Below, one piece after another: positions 42,605 to 51,318 of a stretch of DNA of 64,000 nucleotides (the first letter of the stretch is position 1; every line of letters starts with the position of its first letter). The notes under the pieces were generated by a model. That model saw only the letters and a program-made list of their open reading frames with translations, searched no databases and was not told where the DNA came from. This DNA is from Streptomyces sp. NRRL S-646 (GTDB taxonomy: Bacteria; Actinomycetota; Actinomycetes; Streptomycetales; Streptomycetaceae), in NCBI RefSeq assembly GCF_000720765.1, contig NZ_JODC01000018.1, forward strand, positions 124,001 through 188,000. The letters run 5' to 3'. A program made the translations under genes and the position numbers.

Positions 42605-43450
42605 GTGCAGCGGAAGGCGTACGTATCCGGCGTCGCCGCGTTCCTTGTGGCGCTGCTGGCAGGCTGCACAGGCGGTTCGGGCGGTGGCGGCGCGACGGAT
42701 GACGCGAACCCGGGTGAGGCGGGTACGGCGAGTGTCGTGGCGCAGCCGGGGAAGTACCGCACGCTGCCGGGGCCGTGCAGTGCGGTGAGTCATGACACGT
42801 TGGACTCGCTGCTGCCGGGTATCAAGCAGATCGCGGATGCGGACCAGCAGGAGAAGGCCTACGAGGGTGACGCCGCGCTCGCGTTCGACAACGACCGCAA
42901 GGCGGGTTGTCGCTGGAAGGTGGACTCGACGGCGGCTTCCGACCGGTTGATGGTCGATTTCGAGCGGGTGGTCTCGTATGACAACTCGGTGAGCGACGAC
43001 ACCCAGGCGCAGGAGTTGTTCGCGGAGAAGGAGACGGCGGCCGACCTGCCCGAGCCGACGAGTTCGGACAGTGATTCCAGTTCCAGTTCCAGTTCCGGTT
43101 CCACTCCCAGCGCCAGTGCCAGTTCGAGTCCCACTGCCGGCGCCAGTTCCTCGGCTTCGGTCTCCCCTTCCGGCTCCGAGTCCGCCTCCTCGTCCGCGGC
43201 CCCGGCCAATCTCCAGCCCCGTACTCTCGACGATCTCGGTGACGAGGCGTTCTTGGACGACGCTCTGAGTGGCTCGGGTTCGACGGCCCGGCAGCGCACG
43301 GTGACTGTGGTGTTCCGCACGTCCAACGTCATTGTGACCATCGAGTACGAGGAGCAGCCGGCTGCTGTCGGCGTTGTGCCCGACAGTGAGGAAATGCAGG
43401 ACAGGGCCCGGAATCTGGCTGCGCAGCTGGCGGACACGCTGGGTGGTTAG
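42605..43450 (+). CDS. DUF3558-type lipoprotein
   Basis: 281 residues; GTG start after GAGAGGAGCC. Lipobox FLVALLAGCTGG. The mature part has PCSAVSHDTLDSLLPG and GCRWKVDSTAASDRLMVDFE, the cysteine pair pattern of DUF3558. Residues about 150-200 are a Ser/Pro/Thr-rich low-complexity linker (about 30 serines), then a second half-domain. Followed by another DUF3558 gene, so a duplicated surface pair. Confidence 0.85.
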   Translation: MQRKAYVSGVAAFLVALLAGCTGGSGGGGATDDANPGEAGTASVVAQPGKYRTLPGPCSAVSHDTLDSLLPGIKQIADADQQEKAYEGDAALAFDNDRKAGCRWKVDSTAASDRLMVDFERVVSYDNSVSDDTQAQELFAEKETAADLPEPTSSDSDSSSSSSSGSTPSASASSSPTAGASSSASVSPSGSESASSSAAPANLQPRTLDDLGDEAFLDDALSGSGSTARQRTVTVVFRTSNVIVTIEYEEQPAAVGVVPDSEEMQDRARNLAAQLADTLGG

Positions 43451-43585
43451 GGGGCGTTCGGGTGCCTCGGGTGCCCCTTCGTAAAGCTGAAGAAGCGGAA
43501 GCACACAGTTTCCTCACCGCGTACGGTGGCTCCTCGGACCCGATCCGCCGACCTCAGGAACCACAGCGTCATGAGTGAAGGAACC

Positions 43586-44479
43586 ATGCAGCGACCAGCA
43601 GAGCGAGACCAGCGCGACCGGCGAGAGAAGCGAGTGAGGCGGTCAGGCCGTCTGCTTGCGGGCGCGGTCGCAGTCCCCGTGATGGTGTTCGCCGCCGGCT
43701 GCTCCTCGGACTCCGGCTCCGGTGACGGGGGGAGCAAGGCCGCGGGCGCCGGTGAGACGGCGGCGGCGACGGCGAGCACGGCGCCGACGGTGCAGGCGGC
43801 CGCGTACCGGAAGTTGCCGGATTCGTGTGGGGTGTTGTCGAAGAAGACGCTGACTTCGCTCGTACCGAAGGGCGTCAAGTCCGGCAAGGCGGGCAAGTCC
43901 GGCGATACGGCGACGCGGGCGAGCTGCTCGTGGAGCAGTCTGGACAACAACGGTGTGAAGGGCTCGCAGTTCCGCTGGCTGAATGTGTCGCTGCTGCGCT
44001 TCGAGTCGGATGCCACCCGTGGTGAGGGCGACCAGTTGGCGCATACGTACTTCGAGAAGCAGGTGACGGACGCCAAGGCGGCTCAGGGTGCGAAGAACCT
44101 GAAGTCGGAGCCGGTTGCCGGGACGGGCGCCGAGGCGACGCTGGTGCGCTACGACCTGAAGAAGAAGGAAGGCGCCTTCAAGCAGCAGACGGTGGTGACG
44201 CGCGTCGAGAACGTCGTGATCACGCTGGACTACAACGGTGCTGGTCTGGCCGGTGAGAAGACTCCGAGCGCGGACGCGCTGGTGAAGGTCGCGGAGGCGG
44301 CGGCCAAGGAGGCGGTGGCCTCGGTGGCGGCGGCCAACGGCGATGGCGGCGCGGGCGCCGGCAGTGGTGCGGGCACGGCGAAGCCCTCGCCGTCCGAGTC
44401 GGCGTCGAGGTCGGCCTCCCCGTCTCCTTCGAAGTCCGCTTCGGCCTCTCCGTCCTCCTCAGCGTCCAAGAAGAGCTGA
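43586..44479 (+). CDS. DUF3558-type lipoprotein
   Basis: 297 residues from ATG 43586 (GAAGGAACC before it); ATG 43571 is an alternative. Twin basic stretch RDRREKRVRRSGR, then lipobox MVFAAGCSSD. KLPDSCGVLSKKTLTSLVPK and RASCSWSSLDNNG carry the DUF3558 cysteines. The C-terminal 60 residues are Ala/Gly then Ser/Pro/Lys repeats. It shares with its neighbour the layout but not the linker position. Function unknown; cell-surface. Confidence 0.85.
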   Translation: MQRPAERDQRDRREKRVRRSGRLLAGAVAVPVMVFAAGCSSDSGSGDGGSKAAGAGETAAATASTAPTVQAAAYRKLPDSCGVLSKKTLTSLVPKGVKSGKAGKSGDTATRASCSWSSLDNNGVKGSQFRWLNVSLLRFESDATRGEGDQLAHTYFEKQVTDAKAAQGAKNLKSEPVAGTGAEATLVRYDLKKKEGAFKQQTVVTRVENVVITLDYNGAGLAGEKTPSADALVKVAEAAAKEAVASVAAANGDGGAGAGSGAGTAKPSPSESASRSASPSPSKSASASPSSSASKKS

Positions 44480-44536
44480 CTGTCACATCTGGGCTGCGTC
44501 TGGACGCCAACTCGCAGCTCAGCACCGCTTTTTGAT

Positions 44537-44567
44537 GGAGTCCGGCCCCCTGCGGGGACCGGGCTCC
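44537..44567 (+). terminator. Terminator after the DUF3558 pair
   Basis: GGAGTCCGGCCCC and GGGGACCGGGCTCC can pair around CTGC, with mismatches, 58 bp after the stop codon. Confidence 0.6.
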
Positions 44568-44607
44568 ACCCGTTCCGTTACCTCGTTCGGCGGACACATG
44601 TGCCACT

Positions 44608-44623
44608 CTGTTGCGCGCAACAG
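44608..44623. promoter_or_regulatory. 16-bp perfect palindrome before the DUF2637 gene
   Basis: CTGTTGCGCGCAACAG, 24 bp upstream of the GTG start, overlapping the expected promoter. A strong operator candidate; no known Streptomyces consensus is recognised. Confidence 0.55.
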
Positions 44624-44646
44624 CATGCAATGGGAGGGGAGTACGG

Positions 44647-45939
44647 GTGGCCGCGCCACTGCAGCTGACTCGGATGCACCGGATTCTCATCGGCGTGGTC
44701 GTGACCGGCGCCGTGATCATCGCCGGCATCGGCTTCGCCGGTTCGTATGCCGCGGTCCGTGAGTTGGCCATCAAGAAGGGTTTCGGGAACTTCTCTTATG
44801 TCTTCCCGATAGGCATCGACGCGGGTATCTGTGTCCTGCTGGCCCTGGATCTTCTCCTGACGTGGATCCGCATTCCCTTCCCGCTGCTGCGTCAGACGGC
44901 GTGGCTGCTGACGGCGGCGACGATCGCGTTCAACGGTGCGGCGGCCTGGCCGGATCCGCTGGGTGTGGGGATGCACGCCGTCATCCCGGTGCTGTTCGTG
45001 GTCGCTGTCGAGGCCGCCCGGCACGCCATCGGCCGTATCGCGGACATCACGGCCGACAAGCACATGGAGGGTGTCCGTCTGACGCGGTGGATGCTCTCCC
45101 CGATCCCGACGTTCCTTCTGTGGCGGCGGATGAAGCTGTGGGAGCTGCGCTCCTACGAGCAGGTCATCAAGCTGGAGCAGGAGCGGCTCGTCTATCAGGC
45201 CCGGTTGCGTTCGCGCTTCGGCCGGGCGTGGCGGCGGAAGGCTCCGGTGGAGTCGCTGATGCCGCTCAGGCTGGCGCGGTACGGGGTTCCGTTGGCGCAG
45301 ACGGCTCCGGAGGGGCTGGCGGCGGCGGGCATCGAGCCGGCCCTGCTGCCGCCGGCGCCGGAGCTCGCCCGTTCTGTGGAGAGCCGTCCCGCGGTGGCGG
45401 CGCCGGCTCCGCAGCCGGCGGAGCAGCGCGGCTATGTTCCCGAGGCGCCCGCGGCTCCCGAGGCGGCTGAGCCGGAGGTGAGCCCGTGGCTGCACGCCCG
45501 GCATCCGCAGCAGATCGAGTACCACGGGGGTTACGACCCTGCGTACGACCCGGAGCAGTACGCCCAGTGGTACGCGGAGCAGCAGCAGGCGGAGCAGTAC
45601 CAGCAGGACGAGTACCAGCAGGAGCAGCTCCAGTACGAGGAAGGGCCCGCGCAGGAGCCCTCTCCGGAGGACACCGGCAGCTTCCCGATCCCGGTGAGTC
45701 CCGGCCGTACCCGTGAGCTGGGCGAGGGCGGTGGCCCTCCGGAGCCTGACGAGGACGCGTACTACCAGGTCTTCCGGGAGTCGATAAAGGGCGGTAACGG
45801 GGCGCCCACGCCCAGGGTGTTCATCGCCGACGTCGAGGCGACGTACGGCATCACGCTCCCCGAGGCCGAGGCCAAGCGCATGGTGAACCGTTTCTCGAAC
45901 CGTCTCAATGCGGAGATGGCGGAGGAGCACATCGCATGA
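44647..45939 (+). CDS. DUF2637 membrane protein
   Basis: 430 residues; GTG 44647 after GGGAGGGGAG. Four helices in the first 150 residues (ILIGVVVTGAVIIAGIGFAG, VFPIGIDAGICVLLALDLLL, TAWLLTAATIAFNGAAAWPD, VIPVLFVVAVEAARHAIG), then basic MKLWELRSYEQVIKLEQERL. This matches DUF2637, related to plasmid spread (Spd) proteins. A long Gln/Glu/Tyr/Pro-rich linker (about residues 285-380) leads to a small C-terminal domain. The chromosomal copy is probably a developmental or transfer-related membrane protein; function unproven. Confidence 0.85.
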   Translation: MAAPLQLTRMHRILIGVVVTGAVIIAGIGFAGSYAAVRELAIKKGFGNFSYVFPIGIDAGICVLLALDLLLTWIRIPFPLLRQTAWLLTAATIAFNGAAAWPDPLGVGMHAVIPVLFVVAVEAARHAIGRIADITADKHMEGVRLTRWMLSPIPTFLLWRRMKLWELRSYEQVIKLEQERLVYQARLRSRFGRAWRRKAPVESLMPLRLARYGVPLAQTAPEGLAAAGIEPALLPPAPELARSVESRPAVAAPAPQPAEQRGYVPEAPAAPEAAEPEVSPWLHARHPQQIEYHGGYDPAYDPEQYAQWYAEQQQAEQYQQDEYQQEQLQYEEGPAQEPSPEDTGSFPIPVSPGRTRELGEGGGPPEPDEDAYYQVFRESIKGGNGAPTPRVFIADVEATYGITLPEAEAKRMVNRFSNRLNAEMAEEHIA

Positions 45940-45940
45940 G

Positions 45941-45974
45941 AAAGCGCCCGGTGCCCCAGGGCACCGGGTGCTTT
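45941..45974. terminator. Bidirectional terminator between DUF2637 and lysS
   Basis: AAAGCGCCCGGTGCC (45941-45955) and GGCACCGGGTGCTTT (45960-45974), one mismatch, between convergent genes. Confidence 0.8.
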
Positions 45975-45984
45975 GCTCACGGCG

Positions 45985-47733
45985 TCACTCCCCGAGCAGG
46001 GCCCGTACCCGCTCCTGTCCCACGGCGAGCAGCAGCGTGGGCAGTCGCGGACCGGTGTCGCGGCCGACCAGCAGGTGGTACAGCAGGGCGAAGAAGGTCC
46101 GCTGGGAGGTCTTGATCTCCGGCGGGAGTTCCTTGGGTGTGGCGTCGGCGGGGAATCCGGCCTGCACCTTGGGCACGCCGTAGACGAGGTGGGTGAGCCC
46201 GTCGAGCGACCAGTGGTCGGCGAGGCCTTCGGTCAGCAGCCGCAGGGACTGCTGGGAGGCCTCGTCGAGGGACTTGAGCAGTTCGGCGTCGGGTTCGTCG
46301 CGCACGATGGTCCGCTGGTCGGCGGGGACGTGCGTGTTGATCCAGGCTTCGGCCTTGTCGTAGCGCGGGCGGGCCTCGTCGAGCGAGCCGAGCGGGTTGG
46401 CGGGGTCCAGTTCGCTCAGGATCCGCAGGGCCTGGTCCTCGTGGCCGGCGGTGATGTCGGCGACGGACGCGAGTGTCCGGTACGGCAGCGGGCGCGGCGT
46501 CTTCGGCAGTTCGCCGCCGGCGGTGCGCACGGCGCGCGAGTGGGCCGCGACGTCCGCCGGGAGGGCCGAGCCGTCGGTGACCTTGGCGTCGAGCTTGTCC
46601 CACTCGTCGTAGAGGCGCTGGATCTCCTGGTCGAAGGCGATCTTGAAGGACTGGTTGGGGCGGCGGCGGGCGTACAGCCAGCGCAGGAGCTGCGGTTCCA
46701 TGATCTTCAGGGCGTCGCCGGGGGTGGGTACGCCGCCGCGCGAGGAGGACATCTTCGCCATGCCGCTGATGCCCACGAAGGCGTACATCGGGCCGATGGG
46801 CTGCTTGCCGCCGAAGATCCCGACGATCTGGCCGCCGACCTGGAAGCTCGACCCCGGGGAGGAGTGGTCGACACCGCTCGGCTCGAAGATCACGCCCTCA
46901 TAGGCCCAGCGCATGGGCCAGTCGACCTTCCAGACCAGCTTGCCGCGGTTGAACTCGTTGAGCCGGACGGTCTCGGAGAAGCCGCACGCCGTGCAGGCGT
47001 AGGTCAGCTCGGTCGTGGCGTCGTCGTAGGAGGTGACCGTGGTCAGGTCCTTCTCGCAGTTGCCGCAGTACGGCTTGTACGGGAAGTAGCCGGCGGTGCC
47101 GGACGAGCCGTCGTCCTCGTTCGCCGCGCCGGAGCCCTCGGCGGCCTCCAGCTCGGCCTCGTCGACCGGCTTCTGCCCTTGCTTCTGCTTGGCCGGGGCC
47201 TTCTTGGTGCGGTACTGGTCGAGGATCGCGTCGATGTCGGCGCGGTGCGCGACGGCGTGCAGGATCTGCTCGCGGTACACGCCGGAGGTGTACTGAGCGG
47301 TCTGGCTGATCCCGTCGAACTCCACGCCCAGCTCGGCGAGCGACTCGACCATGGCGGCCTTGAAGTGCTCGGCCCAGTTGGGGTACGCGGACCCCTTCGG
47401 GGCGGGCACGGACGTCAGCGGCTTGCCGATGTGCTCGGCCCAGGCGTCCTTGTCGACCCCGGGGATGCCTTCGGGCACCTTGCGGTAGCGGTCGTAGTCG
47501 TCCCAGGAGATGAGGTGGCGGACCTGGTGTCCGCGGCGGCGGATCTCGTCGGCGACGAGGTGCGGGGTCATGACCTCGCGCAGGTTGCCGAGGTGGATCG
47601 GGCCGGAGGGGGACAGGCCGGACGCGACGACGACAGGTTTGCCGGGTGCCCGGCGCTCCGACTCCTCGATGACGTCATCCGCGAAACGGGAGACCCAGTC
47701 GGCGGTCTCGGTGCTCTGAGCCACGATCGGCAC
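45985..47733 (-). CDS. lysS: Lysyl-tRNA synthetase, class I
   Basis: 582 residues from GTG 47733 (VPIVAQSTETADWVSRF), preceded by GAAAGAAGGAC; ATG 47766 would add 11 residues. Rossmann-type signature SGLSPSGPIHLGNLREVM (HIGH-like HLGN) and KMSSSRGG; a zinc finger CGNCEKDL....CTACGF. This is a class I LysRS, which in bacteria is much less common than the class II enzyme. It charges tRNA-Lys. Divergent from argS, the other class I synthetase here. Confidence 0.95.
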   Translation of the reverse strand: MPIVAQSTETADWVSRFADDVIEESERRAPGKPVVVASGLSPSGPIHLGNLREVMTPHLVADEIRRRGHQVRHLISWDDYDRYRKVPEGIPGVDKDAWAEHIGKPLTSVPAPKGSAYPNWAEHFKAAMVESLAELGVEFDGISQTAQYTSGVYREQILHAVAHRADIDAILDQYRTKKAPAKQKQGQKPVDEAELEAAEGSGAANEDDGSSGTAGYFPYKPYCGNCEKDLTTVTSYDDATTELTYACTACGFSETVRLNEFNRGKLVWKVDWPMRWAYEGVIFEPSGVDHSSPGSSFQVGGQIVGIFGGKQPIGPMYAFVGISGMAKMSSSRGGVPTPGDALKIMEPQLLRWLYARRRPNQSFKIAFDQEIQRLYDEWDKLDAKVTDGSALPADVAAHSRAVRTAGGELPKTPRPLPYRTLASVADITAGHEDQALRILSELDPANPLGSLDEARPRYDKAEAWINTHVPADQRTIVRDEPDAELLKSLDEASQQSLRLLTEGLADHWSLDGLTHLVYGVPKVQAGFPADATPKELPPEIKTSQRTFFALLYHLLVGRDTGPRLPTLLLAVGQERVRALLGE

Positions 47734-47811
47734 GTCCTTCTTTCTCCGGGCAGCCAGTACGGTCAATTCGACTGCGCCCCCAGTCTAGGCGGCGAAGCCG
47801 CCTCCCTTAGG

Positions 47812-47875
47812 GGCGCGGGGCTGTGCTCATATGCGGCTCCGCCGCGGGGCGCGATCAACCCCCACCGGCCCGCGA
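47812..47875. repeat. Dispersed intergenic repeat between lysS and argS
   Basis: AGGGGCGCGGGGCTG, then ATATGCGGCTCCGCCGCGGG and CCCCCACCGGCCCGC, a sequence that I recall in many Streptomyces intergenic regions. The rest of 47734-47952 holds the divergent promoters of lysS and argS. Confidence 0.55.
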
Positions 47876-47952
47876 TCGAAAAAACCGCTTCACCCCCCAT
47901 GGGATACTGACCGTGTCTATCAATCCCCACGAGGAGAACGGCACCCACTCCC

Positions 47953-49713
47953 ATGGCCCCGGTCAAGTCCCTCAGCGACGCAGTCAACCAGCACCTCACC
48001 GACGCCCTCGCCTCCGCCCTCCCGGAAGCCGACGGAGTCGACCCGCTGCTGCGCCGAAGCGACCGGGCCGACTTCCAGGCCAACGGCATCCTCGCGCTCG
48101 CCAAGAAGGCGAAGGCGAATCCGCGGGAGCTGGCGACCCAGGTCGTCTCCCGGATCGCCACCGGTGACGGTCCGATCAAGGACGTCGAGGTCTCCGGCCC
48201 CGGCTTCCTGAACATCACGATCGCGGACCGTGCGATCACCGAGACGCTCGCGGCGCGTGCCGCCGACGGTGACCGGCTCGGTGTGCCGCTGAAGGAGAAC
48301 CCGGGCATCACGGTCGTCGACTACGCGCAGCCGAACGTGGCGAAGGAGATGCACGTCGGCCATCTGCGCTCGGCGGTGATCGGTGACGCGCTGCGCGGCA
48401 TGCTCGACTTCACCGGCGAGCAGACGATCGGCCGGCACCACATCGGCGACTGGGGCACCCAGTTCGGCATGCTCATCCAGTACCTGTTCGAGCACCCCGG
48501 CGAGCTGGCCCCGGCGGAGGACGTCGACGGCGAGCAGGCCATGTCGAACCTGAACCGGGTGTACAAGGCGTCGCGTGCGGTCTTCGACTCCGACGAGGAG
48601 TTCAAGGAGCGGGCGCGGAAGAGGGTCGTGGCCCTGCAGTCCGGCGACAAGGAGACGCTCGAGCTGTGGCAGCAGTTCGTGGACGAGTCGAAGGTCTACT
48701 TCTACTCGGTCTTCGAGAAGCTGGACATGGAGATCCGGGACGACGAGATCGTCGGCGAGTCCGCGTACAACGAGGGCATGCCGGAGACCGCCCGCCTCCT
48801 GGAGGAGATGGGGGTCGCGGAGCGTTCCGAGGGCGCGCTCGTCGTCTTCTTCGACGAGATCCGGGGCAAGGACGACAAGCCGGTCCCGCTGATCGTGCAG
48901 AAGGCCGACGGCGGCTTCGGCTACGCGGCCTCCGACCTGACCGCGATCCGCAACCGTGTCTTCGACCTGCACGCGACGTCGCTGCTGTACGTCGTGGACG
49001 TACGCCAGTCGCTGCACTTCAAGATGGTCTTCGAGACGGCCCGGCGGGCGGGGTGGCTGAAGGACGGCGTCTCCGCGCACAACATGGGCTACGGCACGGT
49101 GCTGGGCGCGGACGGCAAGCCGTTCAAGACGCGTGAGGGCGAGACCGTACGGCTTGAGGACCTGCTGGACGAGGCGGTGCAGCGGGCCGCCGAGGTGGTC
49201 CGGGAGAAGGCGCAGGACCTCACCGAGGACGAGATCCAGGAGCGGGCCGCGCAGGTCGGCATCGGTGCGGTGAAGTACGCGGACCTGTCGACGTCCCCGA
49301 ACCGGGACTACAAGTTCGACCTGGACCAGATGGTGTCGCTGAACGGCGACACGTCGGTGTACCTGCAGTACGCGTACGCCCGTATCCAGTCGATCCTGCG
49401 CAAGGCCGGGGAGACTAAGCCGGCCGCGCACCCGGAGCTGGAACTCGCCCCGGCGGAGCGGGCGCTCGGCCTGCACCTGGACGCGTTCGGTGACACGGTC
49501 TTCGAGGCGGCCGCGGAGTACGCGCCGCACAAGCTGGCCGCGTACCTGTACCAGCTGGCGTCGCTGTACACGTCGTTCTACGACAAGTGCCCGGTGCTGA
49601 AGGCCGAGACGCCCGCGCAGGTGGCGAACCGTCTGTTCCTGTGCGACGTGACGGCCCGCACCCTGCACCAGGGCATGGCGCTGCTGGGGATCCGGACGCC
49701 CGAGCGGCTCTGA
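47953..49713 (+). CDS. argS: Arginyl-tRNA synthetase
   Basis: 586 residues. HIGH-like motif in [33 protein letters not shown], and a C-terminal DALR anticodon-binding domain ([17 protein letters not shown], then [14 protein letters not shown] and [10 protein letters not shown]). The KMSKS lysine is replaced by the usual ArgRS pattern around [18 protein letters not shown]. Complete gene, divergent from lysS, with a strong terminator downstream. Confidence 0.97.
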   Translation: MAPVKSLSDAVNQHLTDALASALPEADGVDPLLRRSDRADFQANGILALAKKAKANPRELATQVVSRIATGDGPIKDVEVSGPGFLNITIADRAITETLAARAADGDRLGVPLKENPGITVVDYAQPNVAKEMHVGHLRSAVIGDALRGMLDFTGEQTIGRHHIGDWGTQFGMLIQYLFEHPGELAPAEDVDGEQAMSNLNRVYKASRAVFDSDEEFKERARKRVVALQSGDKETLELWQQFVDESKVYFYSVFEKLDMEIRDDEIVGESAYNEGMPETARLLEEMGVAERSEGALVVFFDEIRGKDDKPVPLIVQKADGGFGYAASDLTAIRNRVFDLHATSLLYVVDVRQSLHFKMVFETARRAGWLKDGVSAHNMGYGTVLGADGKPFKTREGETVRLEDLLDEAVQRAAEVVREKAQDLTEDEIQERAAQVGIGAVKYADLSTSPNRDYKFDLDQMVSLNGDTSVYLQYAYARIQSILRKAGETKPAAHPELELAPAERALGLHLDAFGDTVFEAAAEYAPHKLAAYLYQLASLYTSFYDKCPVLKAETPAQVANRLFLCDVTARTLHQGMALLGIRTPERL

Positions 49714-49737
49714 GGCCCGTACCGGCCGACGTACCGC

Positions 49738-49767
49738 GGCCCGCCCTCTCCGCGGAGAGGGCGGGCC
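49738..49767. terminator. 13-bp-stem terminator after argS
   Basis: GGCCCGCCCTCTC (49738-49750) and GAGAGGGCGGGCC (49755-49767) with loop CGCG, between convergent argS and the peptidoglycan-binding gene. Confidence 0.9.
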
Positions 49768-49788
49768 GTGGTCGTTCGGGCGAGGACG

Positions 49789-50229
49789 TCAGATGCCGTT
49801 GGCGAACCGCTTGAACGCGGCCTTGGTGCCCGATCCGGCGTCCCCGTCGATCTCGCCGGTGTAGCCCCAGGCGTCCTTCAGCAGGCGCTGCAGGGCCTTG
49901 ATGGTGTTGGGGCCCGGGTCTCCGTCGATCGTGTCGTTGTAGCCCCAGTACGTGTGCAGGCAGCGCTGGAACGCCTTCCAGCTGTTGGTGCCGAGCTGTC
50001 CGTCGATGCCGTCGTTGTAGCTCCAGTAGGTGTGCAGCCAGTTCTGGACCTTCTTGGCCTCGTCGGAGGTCAGGCCGAAGTTGTGCGTCGCCCGGATGGT
50101 GACGGTCTGGGCGCTGGTGGCCGAGGCCGGCGCGGCGAAGCTGGTGCCCGCGGTGGCCAGGCCGCCGGCGGCGAGTCCGATCACTGCGGCGGCGCTGACG
50201 AGTGTCCTGGCCAAGGCGTTCGATCGCAT
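49789..50229 (-). CDS. Secreted protein with three peptidoglycan-binding-like repeats
   Basis: 146 residues. Signal peptide TLVSAAAVIGLAAGGLATAG with AxA at SFAAPA. Then three related units: QNWLHTYWSYNDGIDGQLGT, QRCLHTYWGYNDTIDGDPGP and QRLLKDAWGYTGEIDGDAGS, each of about 25-40 residues with the IDG.xG motif of PG_binding_1 domains. It probably binds cell wall or a spore-coat polymer. Divergent from an XRE/peptidoglycan-binding membrane regulator. Confidence 0.85.
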   Translation of the reverse strand: MRSNALARTLVSAAAVIGLAAGGLATAGTSFAAPASATSAQTVTIRATHNFGLTSDEAKKVQNWLHTYWSYNDGIDGQLGTNSWKAFQRCLHTYWGYNDTIDGDPGPNTIKALQRLLKDAWGYTGEIDGDAGSGTKAAFKRFANGI

Positions 50230-50370
50230 TCGTGTCCCTCTCGGGTCGTGGTGTGTGGTGCCGGGACGAGAGTGCGGGGAGGGCGGCGAGGGCCGCCACG
50301 GTTGCCGCGGAAGTGACGTCCTCGTGGGATGTCCCGCCCGTTGACCTGCGGGGACTCGTGGTGGGGCGAC

Positions 50371-50461
50371 GGTGCAGAGGGACGGCCGGCGGCGGGTGGT
50401 GGCCGATTGGGTATGGGTGCAGGCCGCAGGTTCCGGTGCAGTCCTGTGGATGCTGGTGCAG
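50371..50461. promoter_or_regulatory. Four GGTGCAG repeats in the divergent intergenic region
   Basis: GGTGCAG at 50371-50377, 50416-50422, 50435-50441 and 50455-50461. The last three are 19-20 bp apart, about two turns, just upstream of the XRE gene. Likely regulator-binding sites for the divergent pair. The rest of 50230-50529 shows nothing. Confidence 0.5.
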
Positions 50462-50529
50462 AATGCGGCACGGGGTACAGGGGCCACTGACCACGGCCGC
50501 TGTTCATGAACGCGTGGGGGGACCACACC

Positions 50530-51318
50530 ATGTCGCGTTGGAAAGCGCTGCCCGCAGAACTCGATCCGCGTGTACGGCAGTTACTGGTGCGTCTACGCCG
50601 GCTGAAGGACCACAGCGGGCTGAGCGTACGTCAGCTGGCGGCGCGCACGGGGTACAGCCCCAAGTCGTGGGAGCGGTATCTGGGCGGCCGTTCGCTGCCG
50701 CCGCGGGAGGCCGTGGAGGCGCTGGCCCTGGTCGGCGGCGACGACCCGACCCGGCTGCTCGCTCTGCACGAAGTCGCCGCCGAGGCCTGGGGGAACCCGC
50801 GCGGCGGAACTCCCGAACCGGAGACGGCAGTCATGGAGACCGCCGTACCGGAGGCGGAGATCCTGTCGGCGGAGCCCGGCGGCGGGAGCGCGCGGTCGTT
50901 GCGCTTCGCGATCGTGGCGGGGGCGGTGGCCCTGGTGCTGGCGATGTCGTCGGCGGTGCTGGTGACCTGGCGGCTCATGGACCACGGCGGCGGCACCGCG
51001 GACCGGACGACGACGACCACGGTCACCTTGACGGCGGGAACGTCGGCGCCCGCGTACAGCTGCCGTCTGGAGCAGGTCGACGGCCGCTGGTACGCGGGCA
51101 ACAGCCGTACGCGGAACGCCACGGTGGGGTACGGCGACTCCGGGCCGGCGGTGGCCGAGGTGCAGTGTCTGCTGCGCCGGGCGGGTATCTCGCCGGGCGG
51201 CATCGACGGCATGTTCGGCCCGCTGACGCAGGGCGCGGTCAAGGCGTTCCAGAAGCAGGCGCGGCTCGACGTGGACGGTGTCGTCGGCCCGCACACCTGG
51301 AAGGCCCTGCGGGGATGA
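50530..51318 (+). CDS. Membrane-anchored XRE regulator with extracellular peptidoglycan-binding domain
   Basis: 262 residues from ATG 50530 (GGGGGG 9 bp upstream). HTH LSVRQLAARTGYSPKSWERY at residues about 30-50, a single transmembrane helix (FAIVAGAVALVLAMSSAVLV) near 130, then PG_binding_1 domain PAVAEVQCLLRRAGISPGGI, DGMFGPLTQGAVKAFQKQ and DGVVGPHTWKAL. This layout couples a cytoplasmic DNA-binding domain to an outer cell-wall sensor. Overlaps the next XRE gene by 4 bp. Confidence 0.88.
   Translation: MSRWKALPAELDPRVRQLLVRLRRLKDHSGLSVRQLAARTGYSPKSWERYLGGRSLPPREAVEALALVGGDDPTRLLALHEVAAEAWGNPRGGTPEPETAVMETAVPEAEILSAEPGGGSARSLRFAIVAGAVALVLAMSSAVLVTWRLMDHGGGTADRTTTTTVTLTAGTSAPAYSCRLEQVDGRWYAGNSRTRNATVGYGDSGPAVAEVQCLLRRAGISPGGIDGMFGPLTQGAVKAFQKQARLDVDGVVGPHTWKALRG

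Noticed and set aside
41195-43504. RtcB as a 769-residue protein
   Set aside because: The upstream extension is antisense to the DUF3558 gene and contains Gly-Thr-Gly repeats caused by its serine linker; ATG 42388 gives the family length.
47920-49668. 582-codon minus-strand frame over argS
   Set aside because: Shadow of argS; Arg/Leu/Val-rich translation with no motif.
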